Shown here: positions 33,907 through 43,562 of the stretch, one piece after another
Layout of the letters: each line of letters opens with the position of its first letter
How positions within the stretch are numbered: position 1 is the stretch's first letter
Assembly (NCBI GenBank): GCA_017436865.1
Contig: JAFSCH010000032.1
Span: forward strand, 1 to 64,000
Reading direction: 5' to 3'
DNA: 64,000 nucleotides
From: Lachnospiraceae bacterium
GTDB taxonomy: Bacteria > Bacillota > Clostridia > Lachnospirales > Lachnospiraceae
Made by a program: the position numbers and the translations under genes
The notes under the pieces: generated by a model
The model's database searches: none
What the model saw: the letters and a program-made list of their open reading frames with translations, nothing else
Told to the model about the DNA's origin: nothing

Positions 33907-35445
33907 ATGGCAAAGGTGTTGTGCGTAGAAATCGGTGTATCGGTAACCAAAATTGCCGAGATGGATTATATGGTTAAGAGACCGAAGGTTTATCAGTGCA
34001 TCGAGGTGAAGACACCAGAGGGCGCAATAAAGGACGGTTATTTGAACCTTGGCAAAATCGAGGCTTTGAAAGAGGCGATTAAGAACGTCCTGACAGAGAA
34101 GAAGATTCGAACAAAACGTGTACTCTTTACCGTTTTCTCCGGTAAGATTATCAGCCGTGAGATTGTACTGCCAGGTGTGAAAACACATCAGATCGGTGCC
34201 GTTATTGAGGCGAATATCTCGGAATATTTCCCGATTGAGCTGGATGATTATAAGGTTTCTCATTTCCATATCACTACGATTCGAGAAGGAGAGAATGCAG
34301 GCAAGCATAAGGTGCTTGTTATTGCAATAGAGAAGGAACTGCTGGATGCATATGATAAGCTGGCAACAGAGCTTGGACTTCGTATCGTGGATATCGATTA
34401 TGCAGGCAACAGTATCGTTCAGGCAGCAAAGCACAGTGCTGGTGCAGGAGCCATTATGGTTGTCAAGATGGAAGAGGAAAATGCCATTATTACCATTTTG
34501 CAGCAGGGTACCTTTATCTTACAGAGAAATATCAATCATGCTCTTGGAAGAATGGAAGAAGAGCAGATTAGTAAGGAAGAGGCGCTGGAATCCCTGATAA
34601 ATACTATGACGCGTGTGGCTGATTTCTATGTGTCACATGATGAGAATAATAAGATCGAGCAGATTTATGTCATGGGTGAATGCTCCAGAGAACAGCATGT
34701 GATCGATACCATTGCGGAGCACATGCAGCTTCCATGCAGAGTACTTGATCAGGTCAGAGGTGTGAGCATACATAGAAACGCTGAGGATGCACCAATGAAT
34801 CTCTTTGCAGCCGCAATCGGTTCCGGGATATCCAGCGTAGGATTTGCCAATGAGAAAGAGAAGGAACGTCACGAGACGAATTACGTATCAGCCTGTTTAT
34901 TAATGATAGTCTTTTTCGTGGTATTGATCATAGCGGTTCTTTCGATTGCATTGATACCATATAATGCAGCGGTTTTGGAGGAGAAAGCACTTAAGAAGAA
35001 GGAAGAGACCTATGCACCGGCTAAGGTTGTCTACGAACAGTATGAAAGTACGAAGGCATTGTATACACAAGTGGAATATGGACATTTGCTGACAGAGCAT
35101 AGTAACGATTCGATTCTGAACTTCTTAGAGGAGTTGGAAAAGCAACTTCCTGCGGATGTGGAAATGACAGAGTTTGCTTCGGATGATGAGATGTGTGTCA
35201 TGACGATGCGAGTAGCGGATAAGGAAACTGCAGCAGGAGTAATCAATAAGCTGAGAGACTTTGTGAGTGTAGAACGTGTTACTGTAGAGAGTGTTACCGA
35301 GGAGGGAGCAGAAGAGAGTAAAGCTGCTAACCTAAAGGGAGCAGACACCACGATTTATTTTACGATAAGCTGTTATTACAATGATACAACACCGGCGGCA
35401 CCTGTGGCAGCACAGACTGCAACAGGTGAGACAACACAGGAGTAG
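33907..35445 (+). CDS. pilM: PilM-PilN fusion protein
   Basis: A 512-residue protein combining two alignment-complex subunits. Residues 1-320 form a PilM actin-like ATPase fold (KVLCVEIGVSVTKIAE start, IVDIDYAGNSIVQA, YVMGECSRE). A membrane helix at about 330-352 follows, then a coiled segment and a ferredoxin-like extracytoplasmic PilN domain (about 385-490), with a Thr/Ala-rich end. In most bacteria pilM and pilN are separate genes. GGAGGGAACG precedes the ATG. Confidence 0.9.
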   Translation: MAKVLCVEIGVSVTKIAEMDYMVKRPKVYQCIEVKTPEGAIKDGYLNLGKIEALKEAIKNVLTEKKIRTKRVLFTVFSGKIISREIVLPGVKTHQIGAVIEANISEYFPIELDDYKVSHFHITTIREGENAGKHKVLVIAIEKELLDAYDKLATELGLRIVDIDYAGNSIVQAAKHSAGAGAIMVVKMEEENAIITILQQGTFILQRNINHALGRMEEEQISKEEALESLINTMTRVADFYVSHDENNKIEQIYVMGECSREQHVIDTIAEHMQLPCRVLDQVRGVSIHRNAEDAPMNLFAAAIGSGISSVGFANEKEKERHETNYVSACLLMIVFFVVLIIAVLSIALIPYNAAVLEEKALKKKEETYAPAKVVYEQYESTKALYTQVEYGHLLTEHSNDSILNFLEELEKQLPADVEMTEFASDDEMCVMTMRVADKETAAGVINKLRDFVSVERVTVESVTEEGAEESKAANLKGADTTIYFTISCYYNDTTPAAPVAAQTATGETTQE

Positions 35446-35486
35446 CCCTGATTCGGACATAAAAGCATGGAGGACAGGTAAACGGT

Positions 35487-36299
35487 ATGGAGAAAAAGAA
35501 CAAGAAGCCAAAGGATAGCAATAGAAAAAGTATAAATATAAAAGACATAGATATAAGCTCATTAAAAAATTATTTTAATCAACGTACTTTGATTGGGGTG
35601 AGCTTAGTAGGTGCGCTGGTATTTGTTGTTGTGTATGTATTTGTATTTCTGGATTATACACAGAGAACAGAAGCTTTGGAGCAATCCAATGCAGAGCTTA
35701 AGCAGGAGCTGACTGTTTTAGAGGAATATTATCGAAATATGAATACCTATAAGCAGGAAATAGAAGAGATGCAGGCTTCTATTAATACGATTCTTGAGGA
35801 ATACCCGGCAGATGCCAGAGAAGAAGACATTCTGATGCTTGCCGTGCAGATGCAGGAAGACCATGAAATTGCTTATAAAAGTATCAACATGGAAGAACGA
35901 GAAGGTGTGTATACCGTGGCGTATGATTTCATTGCAGCCACAGGTATGGAGGAATTAAAGAATGATATTATCTTTACACAAAAGCATGCAACTTATGTGA
36001 ATGAAACAACCTATGACGAGTTGAAGGATTGTATTGCCCAGATTTATGATTCGCCCAACCGTATAGGCATTGATAATATCGTATACAGAAAGAACGAAGA
36101 AAGTGGAACCTTGGATGGAAATATTAATCTGTATTTCTATAGTGCAGCGGGTACAAACAAAGAATATGTAGCTCCGGATATAGCGGCATATATAAGTGGT
36201 ACCGATGACTTGTTTCAATTAGGTAAGGTGATAAAGAACAATGTTTCAGGCAATGAACAAGAGGCTGCAGAAAGCGTTGAAGCCGAAGAAACAGAATAA
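35487..36299 (+). CDS. pilO: PilO-like alignment-complex protein
   Basis: A 270-residue bitopic membrane protein: basic cytoplasmic N-terminus, one membrane helix (about 33-54), a coiled coil (about 55-105) and a ferredoxin-like extracytoplasmic domain, ending in an acidic tail. Topology, length and position after pilMN identify it as PilO, although sequence signatures are weak. The last 59 bp overlap the next gene in another frame. Confidence 0.82.
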   Translation: MEKKNKKPKDSNRKSINIKDIDISSLKNYFNQRTLIGVSLVGALVFVVVYVFVFLDYTQRTEALEQSNAELKQELTVLEEYYRNMNTYKQEIEEMQASINTILEEYPADAREEDILMLAVQMQEDHEIAYKSINMEEREGVYTVAYDFIAATGMEELKNDIIFTQKHATYVNETTYDELKDCIAQIYDSPNRIGIDNIVYRKNEESGTLDGNINLYFYSAAGTNKEYVAPDIAAYISGTDDLFQLGKVIKNNVSGNEQEAAESVEAEETE

Positions 36300-37653
36300 A
36301 CCAAAACGAAATAATCAGGGAATGACGCTGGTAGAGGTTATTATTGCCATTACGATATTGTCATTGGTGGCAATACCGGTACTTCGTTCGATTACATCTG
36401 CCATGTATTACAATGCTAAGGCAAGAACGAGACAGAGTGTGACCTTATCTGCAGAAAGCCTTATGGAAACCTTCAAAGGGTATGATTTAGAAAGCCTGCA
36501 AAGCATGTTTGCACGAGCTGACAGTGGTGACGCGACAGCGATGGCAGAGCTTGGCATAACGGGAGCAACCGGTTATGCATATCCTTCTTCTTCTGATCTG
36601 GGTAATTCTACGCTGGATTTTAAGGTAGAGGGAATGGAGTCGGATGATGGTAAGACAACTTGTGATATTGCCATAAAAGCAACCAGACAGGATTATGTTG
36701 AGGTTATGGAAGTAGATAATATCTTACCAACCAGAGATGCCATCTATCGTGGAGACAGGGATTGTGATACGAATGCATGGGATAAGGCGCAACAGGATTT
36801 TATTGATAACTATCAGGCGGATTTTCTGACATTGATTAATTCAGTGGATGAAAGAGGAAGAGAAGTAATAGAAAGTGATATTGATTTTTCCTGTCTTACA
36901 TTAACGAAGCGTCAAACGATATTTCATATATTCAATGATGGAACCAATGATATTGTTACGGCGAGTATGGTATATTCCTATAGCATGAAGCAACATCCAT
37001 ATTATGAGTTGGCAGCGGTTTCGGAAACGGAAGAGGCGGAGACAGAAGAAGCTTCCGAGGAAGAAGCAAGTGAAGAAGCTTCTAGCGCAGAAACCGAAGG
37101 ATTGGAAGAGGCGTATTTGGATTATCCGGCGTCTGGGGATTTGCAGATTGTGATTCCACTTAGTTTTTATACACAATTACCATCAAATCCGGACGAATAC
37201 ATTGTATATAGCAATCCGGTAGATGAGGGAGAACATCCTCTTCAGAGAGTGTTGCTATATTATTATCCTGTCTATGATGTGACGGATGAGATTACGATAA
37301 ACAATAGTATGGGGCTTGCTTTTGATTGTTACCTGATAAAGCAGAAGGCACCGGAAATGAGCAATATTCAGTTACAGACCAAAGAGTCATTATATGCAGC
37401 AAGTGTGAATGGCAGTGGATTAAATACGATTTCGCTTTATCATAATTTCGATACAAACTTAGGCGGGGCAAGTTCTACGCCGGGAGCAGGTCACATTATT
37501 GGTTTTGCACAGGTGGAAGATTATGCTGGAAGTAGCTTTGTGAAGAAGAAAGTACTTGTGTATAAGTTAGAAATGACAGTATTCAATAGTCAGGGAAGTG
37601 AGATTGCGCGCTTTGATGGAACCATGAATGAGAACATGGATTATACCCCTTAA
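36241..37653 (+). CDS. Minor pilin-like protein (470 aa) with class III signal
   Basis: A 470-residue prepilin. A 27-residue Lys/Arg/Asn-rich leader ends in Gly, followed by MTLVE with Glu at +5 and a hydrophobic helix. The large C-terminal region is acidic, with a Glu/Ser/Ala-rich run near 262-282 that looks like a spacer. ATG 36241 is supported by AAGGTGAT 8 bp upstream and makes a 59-bp overlap with pilO; ATG 36253 is possible. It is a minor pilin of PilV/GspI-like placement, likely at the pilus tip complex. Confidence 0.85.
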   Translation: MFQAMNKRLQKALKPKKQNKPKRNNQGMTLVEVIIAITILSLVAIPVLRSITSAMYYNAKARTRQSVTLSAESLMETFKGYDLESLQSMFARADSGDATAMAELGITGATGYAYPSSSDLGNSTLDFKVEGMESDDGKTTCDIAIKATRQDYVEVMEVDNILPTRDAIYRGDRDCDTNAWDKAQQDFIDNYQADFLTLINSVDERGREVIESDIDFSCLTLTKRQTIFHIFNDGTNDIVTASMVYSYSMKQHPYYELAAVSETEEAETEEASEEEASEEASSAETEGLEEAYLDYPASGDLQIVIPLSFYTQLPSNPDEYIVYSNPVDEGEHPLQRVLLYYYPVYDVTDEITINNSMGLAFDCYLIKQKAPEMSNIQLQTKESLYAASVNGSGLNTISLYHNFDTNLGGASSTPGAGHIIGFAQVEDYAGSSFVKKKVLVYKLEMTVFNSQGSEIARFDGTMNENMDYTP

Positions 37654-37675
37654 CAGAGGAAGCAAGGAGTAAGTT

Positions 37676-38386
37676 GTGAGAAAATCTGTGAACAAGATGA
37701 CAAAAAGGATGAAACTGAATAATGCTGGTTCAGCACTGGTATCAGTCATTGTCGTGATTGCATTACTTACTATGATTGCTACTACCATGTTGTATATTAC
37801 GGGTATGAATTATCAGATGAAGCAGACGGATTACTTGAATAAAAAGAGCTTTTATAAGGCAGAGGAAGCACTGGATGCGTTAAATGCAGTATTGGTCGAG
37901 GATATGTCGGAAGCCTTTGAAGAAGCATATACAGAGGTTATGGTTCAGTATGCATCTCTGGAAGATGATACAAGACAGGCGGCATTTAATGGAGCCTTTC
38001 TGGATTTTCTGTATGAGGAGTGGCGTGCCGATAAGGAAACCGCAGAGGCAGCAGGGAATACACTAAAAGATGTGATTGTAGCCAGAGTGCCTGCTGAATA
38101 TGCAAAATATTTCATTGATGCACAACCTGGTGAACCAGTACTTGATATTGCAATTGACAGGGATAATGGCAAATTCATCATAAGAAATATCAGAGTCAGA
38201 TACGCAGAAAATGGATATTCTTCTTACATCTGCACAGATATTGCACTTTGTGTTCCGGAATTTGACTTGACGAATAGCGGTTCAACAAATGACGCATGGG
38301 AGAAACCGGATCCGGCAGCAGAGCCTGAGAGAAAGACAGTAGTACTGAGGGACTTTATTATATATATGAATTGGTCAAAATATTAG
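37676..38386 (+). CDS. PilX/GspK-like minor pilin component
   Basis: A 236-residue protein with a basic N-terminus and one hydrophobic helix. The cleavage-like motif is NNAG-SALVS: Gly precedes the processing point, but +5 is Ser, not Glu. Loss of Glu5 is typical of tip-initiating GspK-type subunits. The start is GTG 37676 with AAGGAG 7 bp upstream. It sits in the middle of the minor pilin genes. Confidence 0.8.
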   Translation: MRKSVNKMTKRMKLNNAGSALVSVIVVIALLTMIATTMLYITGMNYQMKQTDYLNKKSFYKAEEALDALNAVLVEDMSEAFEEAYTEVMVQYASLEDDTRQAAFNGAFLDFLYEEWRADKETAEAAGNTLKDVIVARVPAEYAKYFIDAQPGEPVLDIAIDRDNGKFIIRNIRVRYAENGYSSYICTDIALCVPEFDLTNSGSTNDAWEKPDPAAEPERKTVVLRDFIIYMNWSKY

Positions 38387-38411
38387 GCTGTTTTGGTAGG
38401 AGGCTGGGATT

Positions 38412-38969
38412 GTGAAAAAAAGATTTGGTGGGACTGACAGAGATAATAGAGGAATGTCTCTGATAGAAATCATCATTGTTGTGGCAATTATGTCAACCAT
38501 GATAGGGGTGATAAGTTTTGGCTTATCCCTTGTAAGTGGTAGGCCGGCAGAGGAATGTGCCCAGAAGCTTGCAAGTGTCATACAGCATACAAGAACCATC
38601 ACGATGGGTAAGAATATGACGACGATTACAATATATATGGATGCAGACGGCAGAATTGCAGCCAGAGAAGTATCGGAGAGGATTCTGGATAATGACGGAA
38701 ACGTTGCAGTTGATGAGAAGATAACAATAGTAGGGGACAAAGGTGTGGAAGTTGTTTGTCATGTTGCAGGAGGTGGCGAGACAGAAATTACGGGAAGTAA
38801 TACTTTGGAACTTTCTTTTGATCGCGGAAGTGGTGCATTGCAAACAACCAAGATTAATGGAGCGGTTAGTGGAAACTGTACGATGATCGTGATTTCAAAA
38901 GCAAATAAGACGAGATATATCGTAATCACTCCGGTAACAGGAAAGCTTTCGATTCAGAATACCCCATAG
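38412..38969 (+). CDS. Minor pilin (GspH/FimT-like)
   Basis: A 185-residue prepilin with a 14-residue leader ending in RG, then MSLIE with Glu at +5 and a hydrophobic helix. The remaining about 150 residues are beta-rich, as in GspH/FimT-type pseudopilins. The start is GTG 38412, with GGAGG 9 bp upstream. It probably forms a tip complex with its neighbours. Confidence 0.85.
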   Translation: MKKRFGGTDRDNRGMSLIEIIIVVAIMSTMIGVISFGLSLVSGRPAEECAQKLASVIQHTRTITMGKNMTTITIYMDADGRIAAREVSERILDNDGNVAVDEKITIVGDKGVEVVCHVAGGGETEITGSNTLELSFDRGSGALQTTKINGAVSGNCTMIVISKANKTRYIVITPVTGKLSIQNTP

Positions 38970-39013
38970 ATATAAAGTACAGGTGAATAAGGGTTATGTG
39001 GAGGCAAGGATTT

Positions 39014-42000
39014 ATGGAAGTAAAGAGTAAAAGAAAGAGCAGATGGAATCAGCCTGCAGCAGATGACCGGGGATTGACACTGGTAGAGATAATCTGTGCA
39101 GTTGCTATTTTTTCTTTGGTAGCAGCAACGATAGGAGGTGTGCTTGTTTTTAGCTCAAAAAGCTATCGTAATGGATCGACAGAAACAGTCGTACAACAGG
39201 AAGCACAGTTTGCTGCGAATAGAATAGGTGATATTATACAGGATTCCGTAAGCGTGAATTTCTTGGAAGAAACTCATGAAACGGGAGATTGTGGCAGATT
39301 AGTCATGAATAGCGGTACTACAAAGTATGTGATAGAGCTGGCAGCAGGAGGAAACCAGCTTTTTTATGGTGAGGGAGCGACTTCGGATGCAGATGATGCA
39401 ATACCGGTAACAGACCTTTTAGCAGAAAATATCATAAGCTTTCATGTTGATACGGCCAAATTTGACGCTGCAAAGACGGTCAGAGTGGATATGATTGTGG
39501 AAGCGGATGATAGGCAGTTTGTCATGAGTTATAACATGACTGCCAGAAATGATGAAGTAACCTTGGAGGCAATTCCGGCAATCCGTACAGCAGCCATTGT
39601 TGTAGAGAGCAAGATTATATTGGAGCCGGGACAGACCTATACTCTGCCTGTTAATGTATCTGGTTCCAGTAGGGGAATTAAGGCAATCTCCGGGGATGAC
39701 AGTCAGGTACATGTTACATATAGTAGTGATAGTGTTACCATTGAGGTGGAAAAGAGCGCAGGGTTAAGTTCGGAAACAGTCGACATAGATATTTTAACGA
39801 ATGAAAATGGTGGAGATGGAAATGCACTGGCAAGAGCGACGGTTACCGTACAAATCAGACGTGTTGATGAGATGAAACTGTTCAAAGAGCTTTTGAGCGG
39901 CGAAGATGGGAAAAAGGATGCAAAGTATAAAATCTATTCTTCTATGATCCAAAAGACTCCATATATGGCCAAAAAGGTTGGAGCTTCATGGGACAATGAT
40001 TATAAAAATCCTTATGCAGTACAGTGGAATTATGAAAGTAACCTTGTTATAAATGGCGTAACAGCTAATTTTGAAACGTACTTTAAGGTAGTAGAGATCA
40101 AAGAGGATATTGATACCCCTTATATAGTTATACAGCTGAAGAAGGATTTGGTTGTTGGAGCTACACTGACAGTAGAAGGTGTATCAAAGCATGCAGCTGT
40201 TGCAGGTGGTAATAAGAGCGGAGAACCATACAATACAAGTGTAAAGGCTTCGGTAGATATCACAGGACCGACACTGAGTGGAGAAGAAACGGTAATATTG
40301 GAACCAGGAGAAAGCTACGAAACCACTCTTCCGGTTGCAGCATGTAATATTACAACGACACCGACCGGGTTGAGCAGCAATGGAACGACAATACATTATG
40401 AAAATGGTAAAATTACGATTACACTGGGCAAGAATGAAACAGGAGACAGCAATGGCAGGATTAAGGTAGAACTTAGAGCACTGGGTGATACAGATGCTAG
40501 TAATGTAAAAATCATTAACATTCAGGTTAGACGAGTAAATGGAATTACGTTAGTATGTAAGCAGTTGACGGGTGACGGACACCCGGTAAAGGAGCCGTTA
40601 TTGTCAGGAGCGGATTATCAGTTCTATACACATATAGATGGAACGAATCTTGCAAAGGATTCACTGGAAGCAGAAGCAGATTATTTACCGAATCCTTATG
40701 CAGTAGAGTTTAGTTGGGAATTCAGATTAAATGGCACGAAGGTAACAGGCCTACCGGGAATATCAGGATCTGTTATTTGGGATGAATATGAGTATTTGCA
40801 GAAGACGGGAAGTTATACGAAAGAATATAGCCATGAGGCAACGAATCCGGGAAATAAATATTTCAGATTGGTTGATCTTGGTACCAATAGTGAACATCCG
40901 TGTATCAATTTTGCACTTAAGCAGGATTTTCCGGCTAATGCAGAACTGATTGTAACTGCCAGAGCACTTCATCCTGCAGGCAAGGATGATGATGGTACGA
41001 TTCGAAATCATAAGGGAGTTGCCTATGTGGAAGGTGATATCATTGCAACAGCAACTTTGGAAGGTGAGCATACCGTAGGAATTGAAACAGCCAAAGACAC
41101 CATCATTGTAGAACCAAACGAAGGTTCCGACATTAGGGGTGATGAGCATGAGCTTGCGATTCCAATCTATGTAACAGGTTCTATTAGTGGCATTGATGCA
41201 GAAATTATAGGCAATTCAGACAAAAATACTAGAATCATAGATTTCGACGAAGGTGATAATCCACAGAAGGATGAGAGTAATTCAAAAGTATGGTGGGTAT
41301 GGCTTGCAATAGGCAAGAACGAAACCGGCAAGAATGATACAGGCAAAATGACGCTTAATCTGACGGCATATGGATATGACGAGGACGATAATAAGATTGT
41401 CTTAGATGATATAGAGCCAACATTGGCACTTCGTCGAGTAACAGAGGTAAATGTAGATGCAGATAGTGTAAATTACAGTGCTGGAGGAACGATAACACTG
41501 ACGGCAGATGTACTAGGATATGGAAAGGATGGCACAGAATATTTTGCACAGCAGAAGCAGGGAACCAATGAGGAATATGCGCCACGTTGGGATGCGACGA
41601 ATTATGTTAGTCCGTATGCATGGGAATGGACGATTATAGAAAAAGGTGGTTCTTCTAAGAAGCTTGAGAACAGCAGTTATATCGATAAGAGTTCTATTAA
41701 GTATGTAAATGACGAAAATACGCAGACAGTTACCTTTAAATTGACAAAATCTCTGCCAGCAGGAACGATAATCAGAGCAACTTCTTTACATGCTTCTGGT
41801 GAGAATAAGTCTGGTAAGTCATATGATGATGTTTATGGTGAATACAAGATAGGCGAAATCATTGACCCGGATGATCCGTTTGATGACAGTGAAGTTGAGT
41901 TTCTTTCTAATATTTTACGAGGACAGGATTACAGCTCCTTCCAGGATTCTCATGAGACAGCCAATTTCGATTGGTCAGTTAAAGATAAATGTGAAGGTAA

Positions 42001-42760
42001 GTGGTTCATGCGTACAAGAGAGATTCTTGGTAAGGATTCGAATGGCAATATTTTATATGGTCCGTGGACAACATATCGCAGATTATGGGAGAAGGGTTCC
42101 AGTAAGAAGCTCAATGCGGTGGAAACGCGATCACTGATTGCCAATAAGAGATATCAGGTTCAGATGGCATTTATGGCAATTGATCCGAATACGCAGACAA
42201 TATACTGGCCGTATGATACGTCCCTTAGTGCGGAAGGTTCCGGCACTGGTTTTGAAGGTTACTATAATAACTGGGATGAAAGCACACAGTTTACTTCCGA
42301 GGAAGCTTATAGCAGCACTTATAATGTAGGAAGAGCCTATGTTGGATTCAAGGTAGGAGATACCTGTTATGAGTCTTATGGTTCCTTAGAAAGTCCGGTA
42401 ATCTTACATCCGGGTGAGTCATTCCAGATTGACTTATGGGGCTACACCTTGGAATATAGTCATTATCAACAGAAGTGCTATGCACGTGTACAGGAGCTGG
42501 TAGGTAATACATGGGTTGAAGTCGGTAATAAAGGCTGGTCCATTCAGGATCGAAGCAGCTTCCTGCTCATAAAAGATATTCAGGATTCTGCGAAGGGAAC
42601 ATATCGAATCAGTTTTAAGGTTGTGGATAATGAAGGCGCTGACTGGACAGAGTGGAACGGCGATATATGGAATCCGCTATATGATCGATATGAGAATACC
42701 GAATATCTGCTTTGCGGTTCAAATGGAACTAAGGGATATCTTTATATCCGAATCGAATAA
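39014..42760 (+). CDS. Giant minor pilin with tandem extracellular repeats, putative tip adhesin
   Basis: A 1248-residue protein. A 20-residue leader ends in DRG, followed by LTLVE with Glu at +5 and a hydrophobic helix, so it should be processed and assembled like a pilin. A pilin-like head is followed by three tandem units of about 225-270 residues (about 201-425, 426-695, 696-949). Each begins with an EPG- or EPN-type motif (ILEPGQTY, ILEPGESY, IVEPNEGS), passes through a RRV junction (IRRVDE, VRRVNG, LRRVTE) and ends with a PYA segment (NPYAVQW, NPYAVEF, SPYAWEW) and an ALHPAG/SLHASG-like region. A distinct C-terminal domain (about 950-1248) is Trp/Tyr-rich. The start 39014 has GGAGG 9 bp upstream; ATG 38996 is an alternative. 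Confidence 0.85.
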   Translation: MEVKSKRKSRWNQPAADDRGLTLVEIICAVAIFSLVAATIGGVLVFSSKSYRNGSTETVVQQEAQFAANRIGDIIQDSVSVNFLEETHETGDCGRLVMNSGTTKYVIELAAGGNQLFYGEGATSDADDAIPVTDLLAENIISFHVDTAKFDAAKTVRVDMIVEADDRQFVMSYNMTARNDEVTLEAIPAIRTAAIVVESKIILEPGQTYTLPVNVSGSSRGIKAISGDDSQVHVTYSSDSVTIEVEKSAGLSSETVDIDILTNENGGDGNALARATVTVQIRRVDEMKLFKELLSGEDGKKDAKYKIYSSMIQKTPYMAKKVGASWDNDYKNPYAVQWNYESNLVINGVTANFETYFKVVEIKEDIDTPYIVIQLKKDLVVGATLTVEGVSKHAAVAGGNKSGEPYNTSVKASVDITGPTLSGEETVILEPGESYETTLPVAACNITTTPTGLSSNGTTIHYENGKITITLGKNETGDSNGRIKVELRALGDTDASNVKIINIQVRRVNGITLVCKQLTGDGHPVKEPLLSGADYQFYTHIDGTNLAKDSLEAEADYLPNPYAVEFSWEFRLNGTKVTGLPGISGSVIWDEYEYLQKTGSYTKEYSHEATNPGNKYFRLVDLGTNSEHPCINFALKQDFPANAELIVTARALHPAGKDDDGTIRNHKGVAYVEGDIIATATLEGEHTVGIETAKDTIIVEPNEGSDIRGDEHELAIPIYVTGSISGIDAEIIGNSDKNTRIIDFDEGDNPQKDESNSKVWWVWLAIGKNETGKNDTGKMTLNLTAYGYDEDDNKIVLDDIEPTLALRRVTEVNVDADSVNYSAGGTITLTADVLGYGKDGTEYFAQQKQGTNEEYAPRWDATNYVSPYAWEWTIIEKGGSSKKLENSSYIDKSSIKYVNDENTQTVTFKLTKSLPAGTIIRATSLHASGENKSGKSYDDVYGEYKIGEIIDPDDPFDDSEVEFLSNILRGQDYSSFQDSHETANFDWSVKDKCEGKWFMRTREILGKDSNGNILYGPWTTYRRLWEKGSSKKLNAVETRSLIANKRYQVQMAFMAIDPNTQTIYWPYDTSLSAEGSGTGFEGYYNNWDESTQFTSEEAYSSTYNVGRAYVGFKVGDTCYESYGSLESPVILHPGESFQIDLWGYTLEYSHYQQKCYARVQELVGNTWVEVGNKGWSIQDRSSFLLIKDIQDSAKGTYRISFKVVDNEGADWTEWNGDIWNPLYDRYENTEYLLCGSNGTKGYLYIRIE

Positions 42761-42765
42761 ATGGA

Positions 42766-42794
42766 TTGAAACCTTCCCGATATTATGTTAATAT
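42766..42794 (+). promoter_or_regulatory. Promoter of tetR-like gene, with nearby inverted repeat
   Basis: TTGAAA (42766-42771), 17-bp spacer, TAATAT (42789-42794). GACT-AGTTA-AGTC (42801-42813) downstream is a possible autoregulatory operator. Confidence 0.55.
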
Positions 42795-42839
42795 TAATTC
42801 GACTAGTTAAGTCAATCGCTCAAGGGAGGAGAAACATAA

Positions 42840-43490
42840 ATGAATGACAAATTCTTTGATTTATCCAGAGAGAAGCAGGACCGCATGATTAATGGTGCGC
42901 TGGAAGTTTTTGCTAAGAATGGATTTAAGCATGCCAGTACAGACGACATGGTAAAGGCAGTGGATGTAAGCAAAGGATTATGGTTTCATTATTTCGGTTC
43001 AAAGCTTGGATTATATACCTTTGTCTATGGTTACAGCGTGAAGTATATGATTCTGGAATTATCGTCTGTTGTTGATGCAGAAGAGAAGAATTATTTTGAA
43101 ATCATAAAGCAGATTGAGTTTGCCAAGATGAAAATCAGTAAGAGTTATCCATATATGACGATGTTCCTTGAACAGGCTTTGGAGGAAAATGATACGGACG
43201 TTTTAGAACAGACAGCTGAGGATCGTAAGATTTTCCAGGATAAAATGACTGGATTAATCAAGAGTGGAGAGATTCCGGGCATTGCGGATAAGGCAAAACG
43301 AGAGAAGCTGAAAAAAATCACACAGTATACCATTAGTGGTATTGTGAAGGATAAGGCATTCCAGGTTGAGCCGGAGGCTGTTTATAGAGAAATCAAGAAC
43401 TATTTGGAGCTGCTACGTGATATGGCTGCGGTAGAGGGCAGCACAGCCAAGGAGGAGCCGAATCTGGTAATAGAGCCGGTAGCTTCTTGA
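42840..43490 (+). CDS. TetR family transcriptional regulator
   Basis: A 216-residue regulator with an N-terminal helix-turn-helix (about 10-58: MINGALEVFAKNGF, ASTDDMVKAVDVSKG, LWFHYFGSK) and a ligand-binding C-terminal domain of unknown specificity. GGGAGGAG precedes the ATG. It lies directly behind the giant pilin gene but has its own promoter and a terminator, so control of the pilus operon is possible but not shown. Confidence 0.92.
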   Translation: MNDKFFDLSREKQDRMINGALEVFAKNGFKHASTDDMVKAVDVSKGLWFHYFGSKLGLYTFVYGYSVKYMILELSSVVDAEEKNYFEIIKQIEFAKMKISKSYPYMTMFLEQALEENDTDVLEQTAEDRKIFQDKMTGLIKSGEIPGIADKAKREKLKKITQYTISGIVKDKAFQVEPEAVYREIKNYLELLRDMAAVEGSTAKEEPNLVIEPVAS

Positions 43491-43510
43491 AGAGAATAAG
43501 TAAGATAAAA

Positions 43511-43550
43511 GGATTGAGATGTGAAACATACCATACATCTCAATCCTTTT
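43511..43550. terminator. Bidirectional terminator
   Basis: A perfect 12-bp stem (GGATTGAGATGT 43511-43522 with 43535-43546) is followed by TTTTT on the plus strand and a T-rich run on the minus strand, between convergent genes. Confidence 0.9.
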
Positions 43551-43562
43551 TACATACATAAT

